A DNA stretch of 8,377 nucleotides from Beijerinckiaceae bacterium (GTDB lineage: Bacteria > Pseudomonadota > Alphaproteobacteria > Rhizobiales > Beijerinckiaceae), in assembly GCA_947458675.1 (NCBI GenBank), contig CANHAW010000071.1, positions 1 to 8,377 on the forward strand, written 5' to 3'. Numbering within the stretch: the stretch's first letter is position 1; the number at the start of each line of letters is the position of its first letter. Below are positions 1-5,675 of this stretch, in pieces. A program made the position numbers and the translations under genes. The notes under the pieces are model-generated. The model was given only the letters and a program-made list of their open reading frames with translations, was not told where the DNA came from and searched no databases.

Positions 1-8
1 GGGATGCC

Positions 9-14
9 CTACAT
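9..14 (+). promoter_or_regulatory. Candidate -10 element of the 6S RNA promoter
   Basis: CTACAT matches the alphaproteobacterial -10 consensus CTATAT at five of six positions and lies six to seven bases upstream of base 20-21, where the predicted closing stem of the 6S RNA begins. The -35 element would lie to the left of the window, so the promoter cannot be confirmed here. Confidence 0.5.
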
Positions 15-19
15 TAGAG

Positions 20-195
20 ATGCGGCGCTGCGGGGTGCGTGTTGGATTGTATTCCCGGGGCCTTATTGATCCCAAGGGAGCTGTCCCTGGCCTTGTCCGT
101 GGACTTGGTCACATGGCGCCCACCTACGTTGTAGGTTCCCGGGGTCGATGTTCCCACGGCTTTTGTGGCCCGCACCCTTTCTCCTTGCGCCGGTC
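20..195 (+). ncRNA. ssrS: 6S RNA (regulator of sigma70 RNA polymerase)
   Basis: 6S RNA mimics an open promoter and binds the housekeeping sigma70 RNA polymerase, damping transcription as growth slows. The sequence folds as the family requires. A closing stem pairs CGGCGC (23-28) with GCGCCG (187-192) and GGGTGCG (33-39) with CGCACCC (171-177). A terminal stem pairs 54-60 with 137-143. Between them lies a central bubble (40-53 on the 5' side, 144-170 on the 3' side), with a small hairpin CCAC (154-157)/GTGG (165-168) in its 3' half, as in known 6S RNAs. The apical arm contains further short hairpins, for example CCTAC (123-127)/GTAGG (131-135). Its position just upstream of the 5-formyltetrahydrofolate cyclo-ligase gene is the classical ssrS location in proteobacteria. 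Exact ends are inferred from the closing stem and the -10 element; about 175 bases fits the family. Confidence 0.88.
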
Positions 196-202
196 CCGGC
201 GC
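187..202 (+). promoter_or_regulatory. GC-rich hairpin at the 3' end of 6S RNA, possible terminator or processing signal
   Basis: GCGCCGG (187-193) and CCGGCGC (196-202) are perfect inverted repeats separated by two bases; in RNA the innermost pair would open to give a loop of four. No U-tract follows, so it is not a canonical intrinsic terminator. The left arm is also the 3' strand of the 6S closing stem, so the two structures exclude each other. It lies just upstream of the cyclo-ligase start codon at 213. Confidence 0.4.
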
Positions 203-212
203 GGATGATCCG

Positions 213-779
213 ATGGGACCGATTGCTCACCCGACAAAATCCGATATGCGCGCCGCCGCACTGGCGCGGCGCGAGGCAATGAGCGTCAGCGAGCGCAGTC
301 ACGCCGCCCAAGCCATGGCGCAAAGGCTGGCGAGCCTTTCCCTTCCCGCCGGGCCACTGGCCCTCTATTGGCCGATCCGCTCCGAAGCCGATCCGCGGCC
401 CGCCGCCCAGATATGGGCGGGGCAAGCCCGCCCGCTCTGCCTGCCCGCCGTCACGCAAGACGGCCTCATCTTTCGCGCCTGGACGCCGGGCGAGGCGCTG
501 GCGACCGGGCCCTTCGGTCTCAGCGAGCCGCCCGAAAGCGCGCCGGCCATGACGCCGGCGGCGCTCATCGTGCCGCTGGCGGCCTTCGACAGGCGCGGTC
601 ACCGCATTGGCTATGGCAAGGGCTTTTATGACCGGGCGCTGGCGCGCCTCGGGCCCGTCATGACGATCGGGCTGGCCTTTGCGACACAGGAAATTCCGCT
701 CGTTCCCGACGAGCCCCACGACCGCCAACTCGATTTCGTGGTAACGGAACGCGAGACCATCGACACGCGCACGCCCTAG
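213..779 (+). CDS. 5-formyltetrahydrofolate cyclo-ligase (MTHFS)
   Basis: This cytoplasmic enzyme converts 5-formyltetrahydrofolate to 5,10-methenyltetrahydrofolate using ATP, returning a stored folate to one-carbon metabolism. The protein is 188 residues, normal for the family. The N-terminal helix is rich in Arg and Ala (residues 12-22), as usual in this family. The signature GYGKGFYDR is at residues 133-141, preceded by the family's conserved hydrophobic VPLAAFDRRGHRIG stretch. The frame stays open upstream to a GTG at 165, but that start would lie inside the 6S RNA and add an unrelated tail. ATG 213 is preferred and ATG 246 is a shorter alternative; neither has a clear Shine-Dalgarno site. 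The gene follows 6S RNA directly, the widely conserved ssrS-ygfA arrangement, so some of its mRNA may come from read-through of the 6S promoter. The symbols ygfA and fthC are both used for this family. Confidence 0.93.
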   Translation: MGPIAHPTKSDMRAAALARREAMSVSERSHAAQAMAQRLASLSLPAGPLALYWPIRSEADPRPAAQIWAGQARPLCLPAVTQDGLIFRAWTPGEALATGPFGLSEPPESAPAMTPAALIVPLAAFDRRGHRIGYGKGFYDRALARLGPVMTIGLAFATQEIPLVPDEPHDRQLDFVVTERETIDTRTP

Positions 780-788
780 AGGTTTTTC

Positions 789-1610
789 ATGCGTCTGCTT
801 TTTATCGGCGATATTGTCGGGCGCGCCGGCCGCGCCGCCTTTCTCGAACACGTCCCGTCTTTGCGCGCGCGCTACAATCTCGATTTCGTCGTGGTCAATG
901 GCGAAAACGCTGCCGGCGGTTTTGGCATTACGGAAGCGATCTGCGACGACCTTCTCAATGCCGGTGCCGATTGCGTGACGCTCGGCAATCATTCCTTCGA
1001 TCAGCGCGAGGCACTCGTCTTCATCGAGCGCCAGCCCCGCCTGCTGCGACCGGCCAATTATCCGCCCGGCACGCCGGGGCGCGGCGCCAATCTTTTTGAG
1101 ACCGCCAAAGGCCAGCGCGTCCTCGTGATGAATGTCATGGGCCGGGTCTTCATGGATCCGCTCGACGATCCCTTCGCCGCCGTTGAGCGCGAAATGGGAG
1201 CCTGCCCGCTGGGTCTGGGCTGCGATGCTTTCGTGCTCGATCTCCATGCCGAGACGACATCTGAAAAAATGGCCATGGGCCATTTCTGCGATGGGCGCGC
1301 CAGCCTCGTCGTCGGCACGCATACACATGTGCCGACCGCCGATTATCAAATCCTGGCCCAGGGCACGGCCTATCAATCGGATGCCGGCATGACGGGCGAT
1401 TTCGACAGTGTCATCGGCATGGACAAGGAAGAGCCATTGCGCCGTTTCATCCGCAAAGTGCCGGGCGCACGTTTCGAAGCCGCCGAAGGCCTGGCAACGC
1501 TCTGCGGACTGGCAGTGGACATCGACGATGCCACGGGCCTTGCCTTGAATGTCGGCCCGGTCCGGATCGGCGGGCGGCTGTCGCAGGCTTTGCCGGAATT
1601 TTGGGGCTGA
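789..1610 (+). CDS. TIGR00282/YmdB-family metallophosphoesterase
   Basis: This 273-residue protein belongs to the YmdB family of calcineurin-like phosphoesterases. Members hydrolyse 2',3'-cyclic nucleotides with a two-metal centre; Bacillus subtilis YmdB affects biofilm and motility gene expression, but the role in alphaproteobacteria is not settled. All expected metal ligands are visible: D8 in GDIVGRAG, E39 and N40 in NGENAAGGFG, N67 and H68 in GNHSFDQ, H153 in DLHAETTSEK, and H178 and H180 in GTHTHVPTAD. There is no signal peptide or membrane helix, so it should be cytoplasmic. The start at ATG 789 is supported by AGAGG (778-782), which overlaps the stop codon of the cyclo-ligase gene (TAG, 777-779) and suggests translational coupling of the two genes. 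The length is typical and no key residue is missing. Confidence 0.93.
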   Translation: MRLLFIGDIVGRAGRAAFLEHVPSLRARYNLDFVVVNGENAAGGFGITEAICDDLLNAGADCVTLGNHSFDQREALVFIERQPRLLRPANYPPGTPGRGANLFETAKGQRVLVMNVMGRVFMDPLDDPFAAVEREMGACPLGLGCDAFVLDLHAETTSEKMAMGHFCDGRASLVVGTHTHVPTADYQILAQGTAYQSDAGMTGDFDSVIGMDKEEPLRRFIRKVPGARFEAAEGLATLCGLAVDIDDATGLALNVGPVRIGGRLSQALPEFWG

Positions 1611-1614
1611 TTCC

Positions 1615-1643
1615 CTTGAAAAGACCTGTTTAGAGTGCTATTC
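1615..1643 (+). promoter_or_regulatory. Candidate sigma70 promoter of the toxin-antitoxin operon
   Basis: CTTGAA (1615-1620), a 17-base spacer and CTATTC (1638-1643) fit the alphaproteobacterial form CTTGAC-N17-CTATAT with one mismatch at -35 and two at -10. The -35 begins five bases after the stop of the phosphoesterase gene. Transcription would start near 1650, giving a leader of under 20 bases before the antitoxin. Confidence 0.6.
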
Positions 1644-1665
1644 AGCGTGCTTAAAGAGGGTCTTT
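1620..1665. promoter_or_regulatory. Inverted repeat across the toxin-antitoxin promoter, possible operator
   Basis: AAAGACC (1620-1626) and GGTCTTT (1659-1665) are perfect 7-base inverted repeats. The first lies between the -35 and -10 elements and the second overlaps the end of the antitoxin Shine-Dalgarno site (AAGAGGG, 1654-1660). Toxin-antitoxin operons are usually autorepressed by the antitoxin or the complex binding inverted repeats at the promoter, so this is an operator candidate. The 32-base separation of the arms is wide, so they may act as half-sites or be coincidental. Confidence 0.35.
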
Positions 1666-1667
1666 CC

Positions 1668-1916
1668 ATGGCACATCACATTCATGCAGCGGTCGCGGCC
1701 AGCGTCTCGGAGCTGAAGAAAAACCCGATGGGCACGGTCGCCGCCGGGGAGGGCTTCCCGGTCGCCATTCTCAACCGGAACGAACCCGCCTTTTATTGCG
1801 TGCCGGCCAAGGCCTATGAGGCCATGCTGGAGCGGCTGGAAGACCTGGAACTCAACGCCATCGCTGATGCGCGGGCGGGGCAGGCCATCCACAAGGTTTC
1901 GCTGGATGAGCTATGA
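1668..1916 (+). CDS. Type II antitoxin, Phd/YefM superfamily (StbD/RelB-like)
   Basis: This 82-residue protein resembles StbD-type antitoxins of the Phd/YefM superfamily. Such proteins bind DNA through the N-terminal half and wrap the toxin with the C-terminal half. The pattern is a short first strand, the helix ASVSELKKNPMG (residues 9-20), the segment PVAILNRNEPAFYCVP that forms the core beta sheet, then the helix AYEAMLERLEDLEL leading into the toxin-binding tail. ATG 1668 is chosen because AAGAGGG (1654-1660) sits seven bases upstream; an upstream GTG at 1635 in the same frame would begin inside the promoter. The stop overlaps the toxin gene by 11 bases, the usual antitoxin-first arrangement. 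It should neutralise the RelE-type toxin and repress its own promoter. Note that E. coli RelE is paired with a ribbon-helix-helix RelB, a different fold from this antitoxin. Confidence 0.9.
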   Translation: MAHHIHAAVAASVSELKKNPMGTVAAGEGFPVAILNRNEPAFYCVPAKAYEAMLERLEDLELNAIADARAGQAIHKVSLDEL

Positions 1917-2196
1917 GCTCGCCTTTCTCGACGAAGCCCTGAGAGAATGGCGCCAGCTCGACAGCGCAACGCGCGACCAGTTCAAGGCCAAATTGGCCGA
2001 GCGGCTCAAGGAGCCGAAAATCCCCTCGGCCCGGCTGCGCGGCGGCAAGGAGCGCTACAAGATCAAACTGCGAAGTGCGGGCTACCGCCTCGTCTACGAG
2101 GTCAGGGATCGCGAGCTTCTTGTGCTGGTGGTCGCGGTTGGCAAGCGGGAACGCAATGCCGTCTATAAGGCCGCGCTCCGGCGTGAGGCCGATTGA
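1906..2196 (+). CDS. relE: RelE-family mRNA interferase toxin
   Basis: The 96-residue protein aligns closely with E. coli RelE, which enters the ribosomal A site and cleaves translated mRNA. From memory of RelE, the residues needed for cleavage are K52, K54, R61, R81 and Y87. All five are present here at the same numbers: YKIKLRSAGYRLVYEV covers 51-66 and VGKRERNAVY covers 78-87. The N-terminal YELAFLDEALREWRQLD and the LRGGKERYKIKL segments are also RelE hallmarks. The toxin therefore looks intact and catalytically competent. ATG 1906 lies 11 bases before the end of the antitoxin gene, with a modest AAGG (1893-1896) upstream, so its translation is probably coupled to the antitoxin. Codon use and GC content look like those of the neighbours, giving no strong sign of recent transfer. 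Confidence 0.94.
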   Translation: MSYELAFLDEALREWRQLDSATRDQFKAKLAERLKEPKIPSARLRGGKERYKIKLRSAGYRLVYEVRDRELLVLVVAVGKRERNAVYKAALRREAD

Positions 2197-2208
2197 AATC
2201 CTCGCCCC

Positions 2209-2237
2209 TTCAAAAACACGCGTCCGCGGCGTATAAG
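2209..2237 (+). promoter_or_regulatory. Candidate sigma70 promoter of yebC
   Basis: TTCAAA (2209-2214), a 17-base spacer and TATAAG (2232-2237) match TTGACA at four of six and TATAAT at five of six positions. They lie between the toxin stop and yebC, giving a leader of roughly 28 bases. The same TATAAGGCCGC string also occurs inside the toxin gene (2164-2174), so the -10 resemblance alone is weak evidence. Confidence 0.5.
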
Positions 2238-2271
2238 GCCGCCCATCAATCCGTATTCCTCCGAGGGGTCC

Positions 2272-3018
2272 ATGGCAGGCCATAGTCAGTTCAAGAACAT
2301 CATGCACCGCAAGGGCAAGCAGGACGCGGTGCGCTCCAAGCTGTTCTCCAAGCTCGGCCGCGAAATCACGGTCGCTGCCAAAATGGGCATGCCCGACCCC
2401 AATATGAACCCGCGTCTGCGCGCCGCCATTATCGCCGCGCGTGCGGAAAACATGCCCAAAGACAATATCGAGCGCGCCATCAAAAAGGCGGCTGGCGCCG
2501 ATGGCGAGAATTACGATGAAGTGCGTTATGAAGGCTATGCGCCGGGCGGCGTCGCCGTCATCGTCGAGGCGCTCACCGACAATCGCAATCGCACGGCAGG
2601 CGAAGTGCGCTCCTATTTCTCCAAGGCCGGCGGCGCGCTGGCTGAAACCGGCGCCGTCTCCTTCATGTTCGATCATGTCGGCATGATCGAATATCAGAAG
2701 TCCATCGGTTCGGAAGACGATGTCATGGAAGGCGCGATTGAGGCCGGCGCCGACGATGTCGTCACGCAGGATGAAAGCTATGAGATCATCACTGCGATGG
2801 AATCTCTGCGCGATGTGCAAAAGGCACTCGAAGCGCGTTTTGGCGAAGCCAAAAAGAGCGCGCTCGTTTGGCGCCCGCAGAATACGATTTCCGTCGATGA
2901 TGAGGCAGGCGAGAAAATCCTGAAACTCATCGGCTCGCTCGAGGACAATGACGACGTGCAAAACGTCTATGCCAATTTCGAGATTTCCGACGCGCTCGTC
3001 GCCAAGCTGGGCGGCTGA
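2272..3018 (+). CDS. yebC: YebC/PmpR (TACO1) family protein
   Basis: The 248-residue protein has the invariant opening [19 protein letters not shown] and the [19 protein letters not shown] helix, diagnostic of YebC. The NPRLRAAI and [17 protein letters not shown] segments complete the N-terminal domain. The acidic middle and C-terminal domains follow ([23 protein letters not shown], then a GGAL-containing loop). YebC proteins were long annotated as transcription regulators; recent work and the mitochondrial homologue TACO1 point to a role on the ribosome, helping translation of difficult stretches such as proline runs. ATG 2272 has GAGGGG (2263-2268) just upstream. In many alphaproteobacteria ruvC follows yebC; here a ThiE-like gene follows after eight bases, so the usual ruvCAB link is absent at this locus. 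Length and motifs are full and normal. Confidence 0.96.
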   Translation: MAGHSQFKNIMHRKGKQDAVRSKLFSKLGREITVAAKMGMPDPNMNPRLRAAIIAARAENMPKDNIERAIKKAAGADGENYDEVRYEGYAPGGVAVIVEALTDNRNRTAGEVRSYFSKAGGALAETGAVSFMFDHVGMIEYQKSIGSEDDVMEGAIEAGADDVVTQDESYEIITAMESLRDVQKALEARFGEAKKSALVWRPQNTISVDDEAGEKILKLIGSLEDNDDVQNVYANFEISDALVAKLGG

Positions 3019-3026
3019 TCGCGCTC

Positions 3027-3686
3027 ATGGAAACCGAAAACGCCCAGCGCCTCTACCTCATCCTGCCGCCGCTTGCCGAGATCGGCGACTGGCCGCAGCG
3101 TCTTTCCGATGCGCTGGGTGCGGGCGATGTCGCCTGCGTTCTGGCCCCGCTTCTGGCGCGCGATGAAGGCGAGGCCAAGAAGATCGCCAAATCCCTCATG
3201 GCCGTGACAGAACCTGCAGGCGTGGCGCTGCTGATCGACAATCCGGCGCTCGTCATGCGCGCGGGCGCCGATGGCGCGCATCTGCGGGTTGGCGGCGAGA
3301 CGCTTGAGAAAACGCTGAAAGATGCCATTTCGACGCTGAAGCCGCAGCGCATTCTGGGCGCGGGAGGTTTGCGCGCCAAACATGATGCGATGATCGCCGG
3401 CGAATTCGATGTCGATTACATCAGCTTCGGCGATCCGGCACCCGATGGCTTTCATCCTCCGGTCGAACAGATCGCCGAACGGGCGGCCTGGTGGGCGGAT
3501 ATTTTCAACGTGCCTTGCGTCGCTTATGCGCCCGCGCTGGCCGATGTTGCAACGCTGGCTGCCGCCGGCGCCGATTTCATTTCGCTGCGCGAAGCAGTCT
3601 GGGACGATGCACGCGGTGCTGCTGCTGCCGTGGCGCAGGCGCAGGCTGTTCTGGATGCGCGCAAAACCGAGACCGGAACGGGATGA
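3027..3686 (+). CDS. Thiamine-phosphate-synthase-like (ThiE/TenI fold) protein, probably not a canonical ThiE
   Basis: The 219-residue protein has the size and strand pattern of the ThiE/TenI TIM barrel. The opening RLYLILPP, the LLIDNPALVMRAGADGAHL stretch (residues 68-86), the RILGAGGL strand, VDYISFGDPAPDGFHPP, and the closing AAAGADFISLREAVW strand all align in order with ThiE. True thiamine-phosphate synthase joins a pyrimidine pyrophosphate to a thiazole phosphate. Several of its substrate-binding motifs are not recognisable here: the diphosphate-binding QxRxK strand reads VLAPLLARDE (38-47), the LGQxD that follows GADGVH reads LRVGGE (86-91), and the STHS loop reads GAGGLRAK. It may thus act on another substrate or be regulatory. 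ATG 3027 is eight bases after the yebC stop, with no clear ribosome-binding site, suggesting co-transcription. Its stop overlaps the next gene. Confidence 0.82.
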   Translation: METENAQRLYLILPPLAEIGDWPQRLSDALGAGDVACVLAPLLARDEGEAKKIAKSLMAVTEPAGVALLIDNPALVMRAGADGAHLRVGGETLEKTLKDAISTLKPQRILGAGGLRAKHDAMIAGEFDVDYISFGDPAPDGFHPPVEQIAERAAWWADIFNVPCVAYAPALADVATLAAAGADFISLREAVWDDARGAAAAVAQAQAVLDARKTETGTG

Positions 3687-4720
3687 TGGGCAAGCGGCAC
3701 GTCCTGCGTTTGCGCATGGCGCCGCTGTTTGCTTTGGCGCTGCTCTTTGCTTTGGCGCCCGCACTGGCCTGCGCACAATCGCTGGCTCCCTCTGGATCGC
3801 CCAGTCTCTCTGCCCGTCCATCCCCTGTTGCCACCGGCTTTTTGCCGCTCTACCGCCCGCAACCCATGCCGGATTTCGGGCCCGCAGGTCCGAATGCGGA
3901 TCTGGCCTATGCAGCCTATCAGCGCGGTTATTTCCGCACCGCGCTGCAGGAGGCGATGAAGCGGCTCGATCGCAACAAGGCCGATACGGCGGCCATGACG
4001 CTGGTTGGCGAACTCTTCAAGGAAGGGTTCGGCGTGCGTCGCGATCTGGCAGAGGCTGCGCGCTGGTTTCGGCTTGCTGCAGAGCGCGGCGACATTCAGG
4101 CGCAATTTGCTCTGGCCGTGGCGAGTTTGAGCGGCACGGGCGTGCCGCAGGATCGCGCTGCCGCCACCGCCTTGCTTGAAAAAGCCGCCGCAGCCGGTCA
4201 TGCGGGCGCCCTTTTCAATCTCGGCATTCTCGCCATCGATGGCGACAAGCAGGATTTTTCTCGCGCCGCCGATTTTTTCCGCCGCGCGGCCGAAGGCGGC
4301 AATGTGGATGGCGCCTATTCGCTCGCACTTCTTTATCGCGAAGGTCGCGGCGTGATGCGCGACAATGCGGCAGCGGCCCGCTGGATGAAGCGCGCTGCAG
4401 ATGAGCGCATTGCTGCAGCCGAAGTCGAATATGCGATCATGCTTTTCAACGGCGAGGGCGTTGCGCGCGACGAGGCCGGGGCGGCAAAACTCTTCCTGCG
4501 CGCCGCCTATCGCAACAATCCGGTCGCCATGAACCGCCTTGCCCGCCTCTATCTGGCTGGCCGCGGCCTGGCCAAGGACGAGATCGAGGCGATGAAATGG
4601 CACATTCTGGCGCGCGCCGTCGGGCTCAATGACGAGAGGCTGGATGCCACGCTCAAGGGCATGAATATCCGCGATATGGCCATTGTCGAAGAGCGGGTCC
4701 GGCAATTCGTTGGCCCCTGA
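3683..4720 (+). CDS. Secreted Sel1-repeat (TPR-like) protein
   Basis: The 345-residue protein starts with a Sec signal peptide: basic residues 4-11, a hydrophobic core rich in Leu and Ala (13-29), and a likely cleavage after ALA or ACA near 29-31. The cysteine at 30 is not in a good lipobox, so a soluble periplasmic protein is more likely than a lipoprotein. A Pro-rich linker (36-70) follows. From about residue 72 to 330 there are six or so Sel1-like repeats, recognisable by the recurring pattern G-x-GV-x-x-D-x-x-AA-x-WF-x-x-AA-x-x-G (for example 115-136). Sel1 repeats form helical-pair solenoids that bind other proteins and are common in envelope and signalling assembly. ATG 3683 overlaps the stop of the ThiE-like gene (ATGA), indicating coupled translation; ATG 3686 and 3716 are alternatives. 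The specific partner is unknown. Confidence 0.88.
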   Translation: MMGKRHVLRLRMAPLFALALLFALAPALACAQSLAPSGSPSLSARPSPVATGFLPLYRPQPMPDFGPAGPNADLAYAAYQRGYFRTALQEAMKRLDRNKADTAAMTLVGELFKEGFGVRRDLAEAARWFRLAAERGDIQAQFALAVASLSGTGVPQDRAAATALLEKAAAAGHAGALFNLGILAIDGDKQDFSRAADFFRRAAEGGNVDGAYSLALLYREGRGVMRDNAAAARWMKRAADERIAAAEVEYAIMLFNGEGVARDEAGAAKLFLRAAYRNNPVAMNRLARLYLAGRGLAKDEIEAMKWHILARAVGLNDERLDATLKGMNIRDMAIVEERVRQFVGP

Positions 4721-4793
4721 ACCACCCGCCGATTGATCTTTGAGGCCTGCGCGGGTTAAGACCCAGCCTCCTTGCAGCCGAAAGCCCCATCCG

Positions 4794-5585
4794 ATGATCC
4801 GCTCCGCCTTGATGAATGTCATGACTTCTGCCGCCATCAAGGCCGGCCGCGGCCTGAAGCGCGATCTGGGGGAGGTCGAGAATCTTCAGGTCTCGCTCAA
4901 GGGGCCGGGCGATTTCGTCTCGGCCGCCGATAAAAAGGCCGAAAAAGTCCTGTTCGAGGAATTGAACAAGGCGCGGCCCGGCTATGGTTTCCTGATGGAG
5001 GAGCAGGGCGCAGTGGAAGGCTCGGACAAGAGCCACCGCTGGTTCATCGACCCGCTCGACGGCACGACCAATTTTCTCCACGGCCTGCCGGTCTTTGCCG
5101 TGTCCATCGGGCTGGAGCGCGAAGGCCAGATGATTGCCGGCGTGGTCTATAATCCCGCCACAGACGAAATGTATGTCGCCGAAAAGGGCCAGGGCGCCTG
5201 GCTCAACAATCGCCGCCTGCGGGTTGCCGCGCGCAATGATTTTGCCACGGCGCTGGTGGGCTGCGGCATTCCTCCGCTGGCGCGCGCCCATCATCATCCC
5301 CGCTTCAAGGAAGAGCTTTCGGCTGTCATTGCCCGCTGCGGCAATGTGCGCCGGATGGGCGCCGCATCGCTGGATCTGGCCATGGTCGCCGCCGGTCGGC
5401 TCGATTGCTATTGGGAGCGCGGCCTCTCGCCTTGGGATCTGGCGGCCGGCATGGTGCTGGTGCGCGAAGCCGGCGGCTATGTCAGCGATGCCGACGGCGG
5501 CGAGCGCATGCTCGAGGCGGGCTCGATCTGCGTCGGCAACGAGCAGATGCACCGCGCCCTGCTGGCAACGCTCAAGAGCGCCTGA
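4794..5585 (+). CDS. Inositol-monophosphatase family phosphatase (SuhB-like)
   Basis: The 263-residue protein has the complete metal-site motifs of the IMPase family: the acidic pair E69/E70 in FLMEEQG, D86 and D89 in IDPLDGTTNF, and D215 in SPWDLAAG. These bind the magnesium ions that remove phosphate from myo-inositol phosphate or related sugar or nucleotide phosphates. The exact substrate cannot be told from sequence; SuhB members may also act in rRNA transcription antitermination. The start at ATG 4794 (MIRSALMNVM) is chosen because this opening, followed by KAGRGLKRDLGEVENLQVSLKG, matches the usual N-terminus in rhizobial relatives; ATG 4740 would add an unrelated 18-residue tail. The 73-base upstream gap shows no convincing promoter or ribosome-binding site. 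No signal peptide is present, so the enzyme is cytoplasmic. Confidence 0.94.
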   Translation: MIRSALMNVMTSAAIKAGRGLKRDLGEVENLQVSLKGPGDFVSAADKKAEKVLFEELNKARPGYGFLMEEQGAVEGSDKSHRWFIDPLDGTTNFLHGLPVFAVSIGLEREGQMIAGVVYNPATDEMYVAEKGQGAWLNNRRLRVAARNDFATALVGCGIPPLARAHHHPRFKEELSAVIARCGNVRRMGAASLDLAMVAAGRLDCYWERGLSPWDLAAGMVLVREAGGYVSDADGGERMLEAGSICVGNEQMHRALLATLKSA

Positions 5586-5640
5586 AAAGACCAAGCCCAC
5601 GCTTGAACGGGCGGCCGATTTCGAGTCTGTTAGGATAAAG

Positions 5641-5664
5641 GCCGCGCCGCTTCCGACGCGCGGC
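5641..5664 (+). promoter_or_regulatory. Leader hairpin directly before the ribosome-binding site of the MotA-like gene
   Basis: GCCGCGC (5641-5647) and GCGCGGC (5658-5664) are perfect 7-base inverted repeats around a 10-base loop. The stem ends exactly where the Shine-Dalgarno-like GGGA (5665-5668) begins, seven bases before ATG 5676. It has no U-tract, so it is more likely to affect translation or mRNA stability than to terminate. A CTTGAA (5602-5607) upstream could be a -35 element, but no good -10 sits at the right distance. Confidence 0.4.
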
Positions 5665-5675
5665 GGGACTTGCAC

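Noticed and set aside
63..1376. Long - strand open frame of 437 codons opposite 6S RNA, the cyclo-ligase and the phosphoesterase
   Set aside because: It crosses three well-supported + strand features and matches no family I know. Long antisense frames are expected in GC-rich coding DNA.
2164..2242. Direct repeat TATAAGGCCGC (2164-2174 and 2232-2242) as an insertion-site duplication for the toxin-antitoxin cassette
   Set aside because: Both copies lie at the downstream end, one inside the toxin gene, so they do not flank the cassette; an 11-base match is plausibly chance.
1852..2961. Long - strand open frame opposite the toxin gene and yebC
   Set aside because: Both + strand genes are unambiguous; the antisense protein is His/Asp/Arg-rich with no recognisable domain.
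4753..4764. Small hairpin GGGT/ACCC before the inositol-monophosphatase gene as a terminator
   Set aside because: A four-base stem without a U-tract is too weak to support a call.
3524..4840. Long - strand open frame opposite the Sel1-repeat gene
   Set aside because: It shadows a gene with a signal peptide and clear repeats, and its own product is Cys/His/Arg-rich without motifs.
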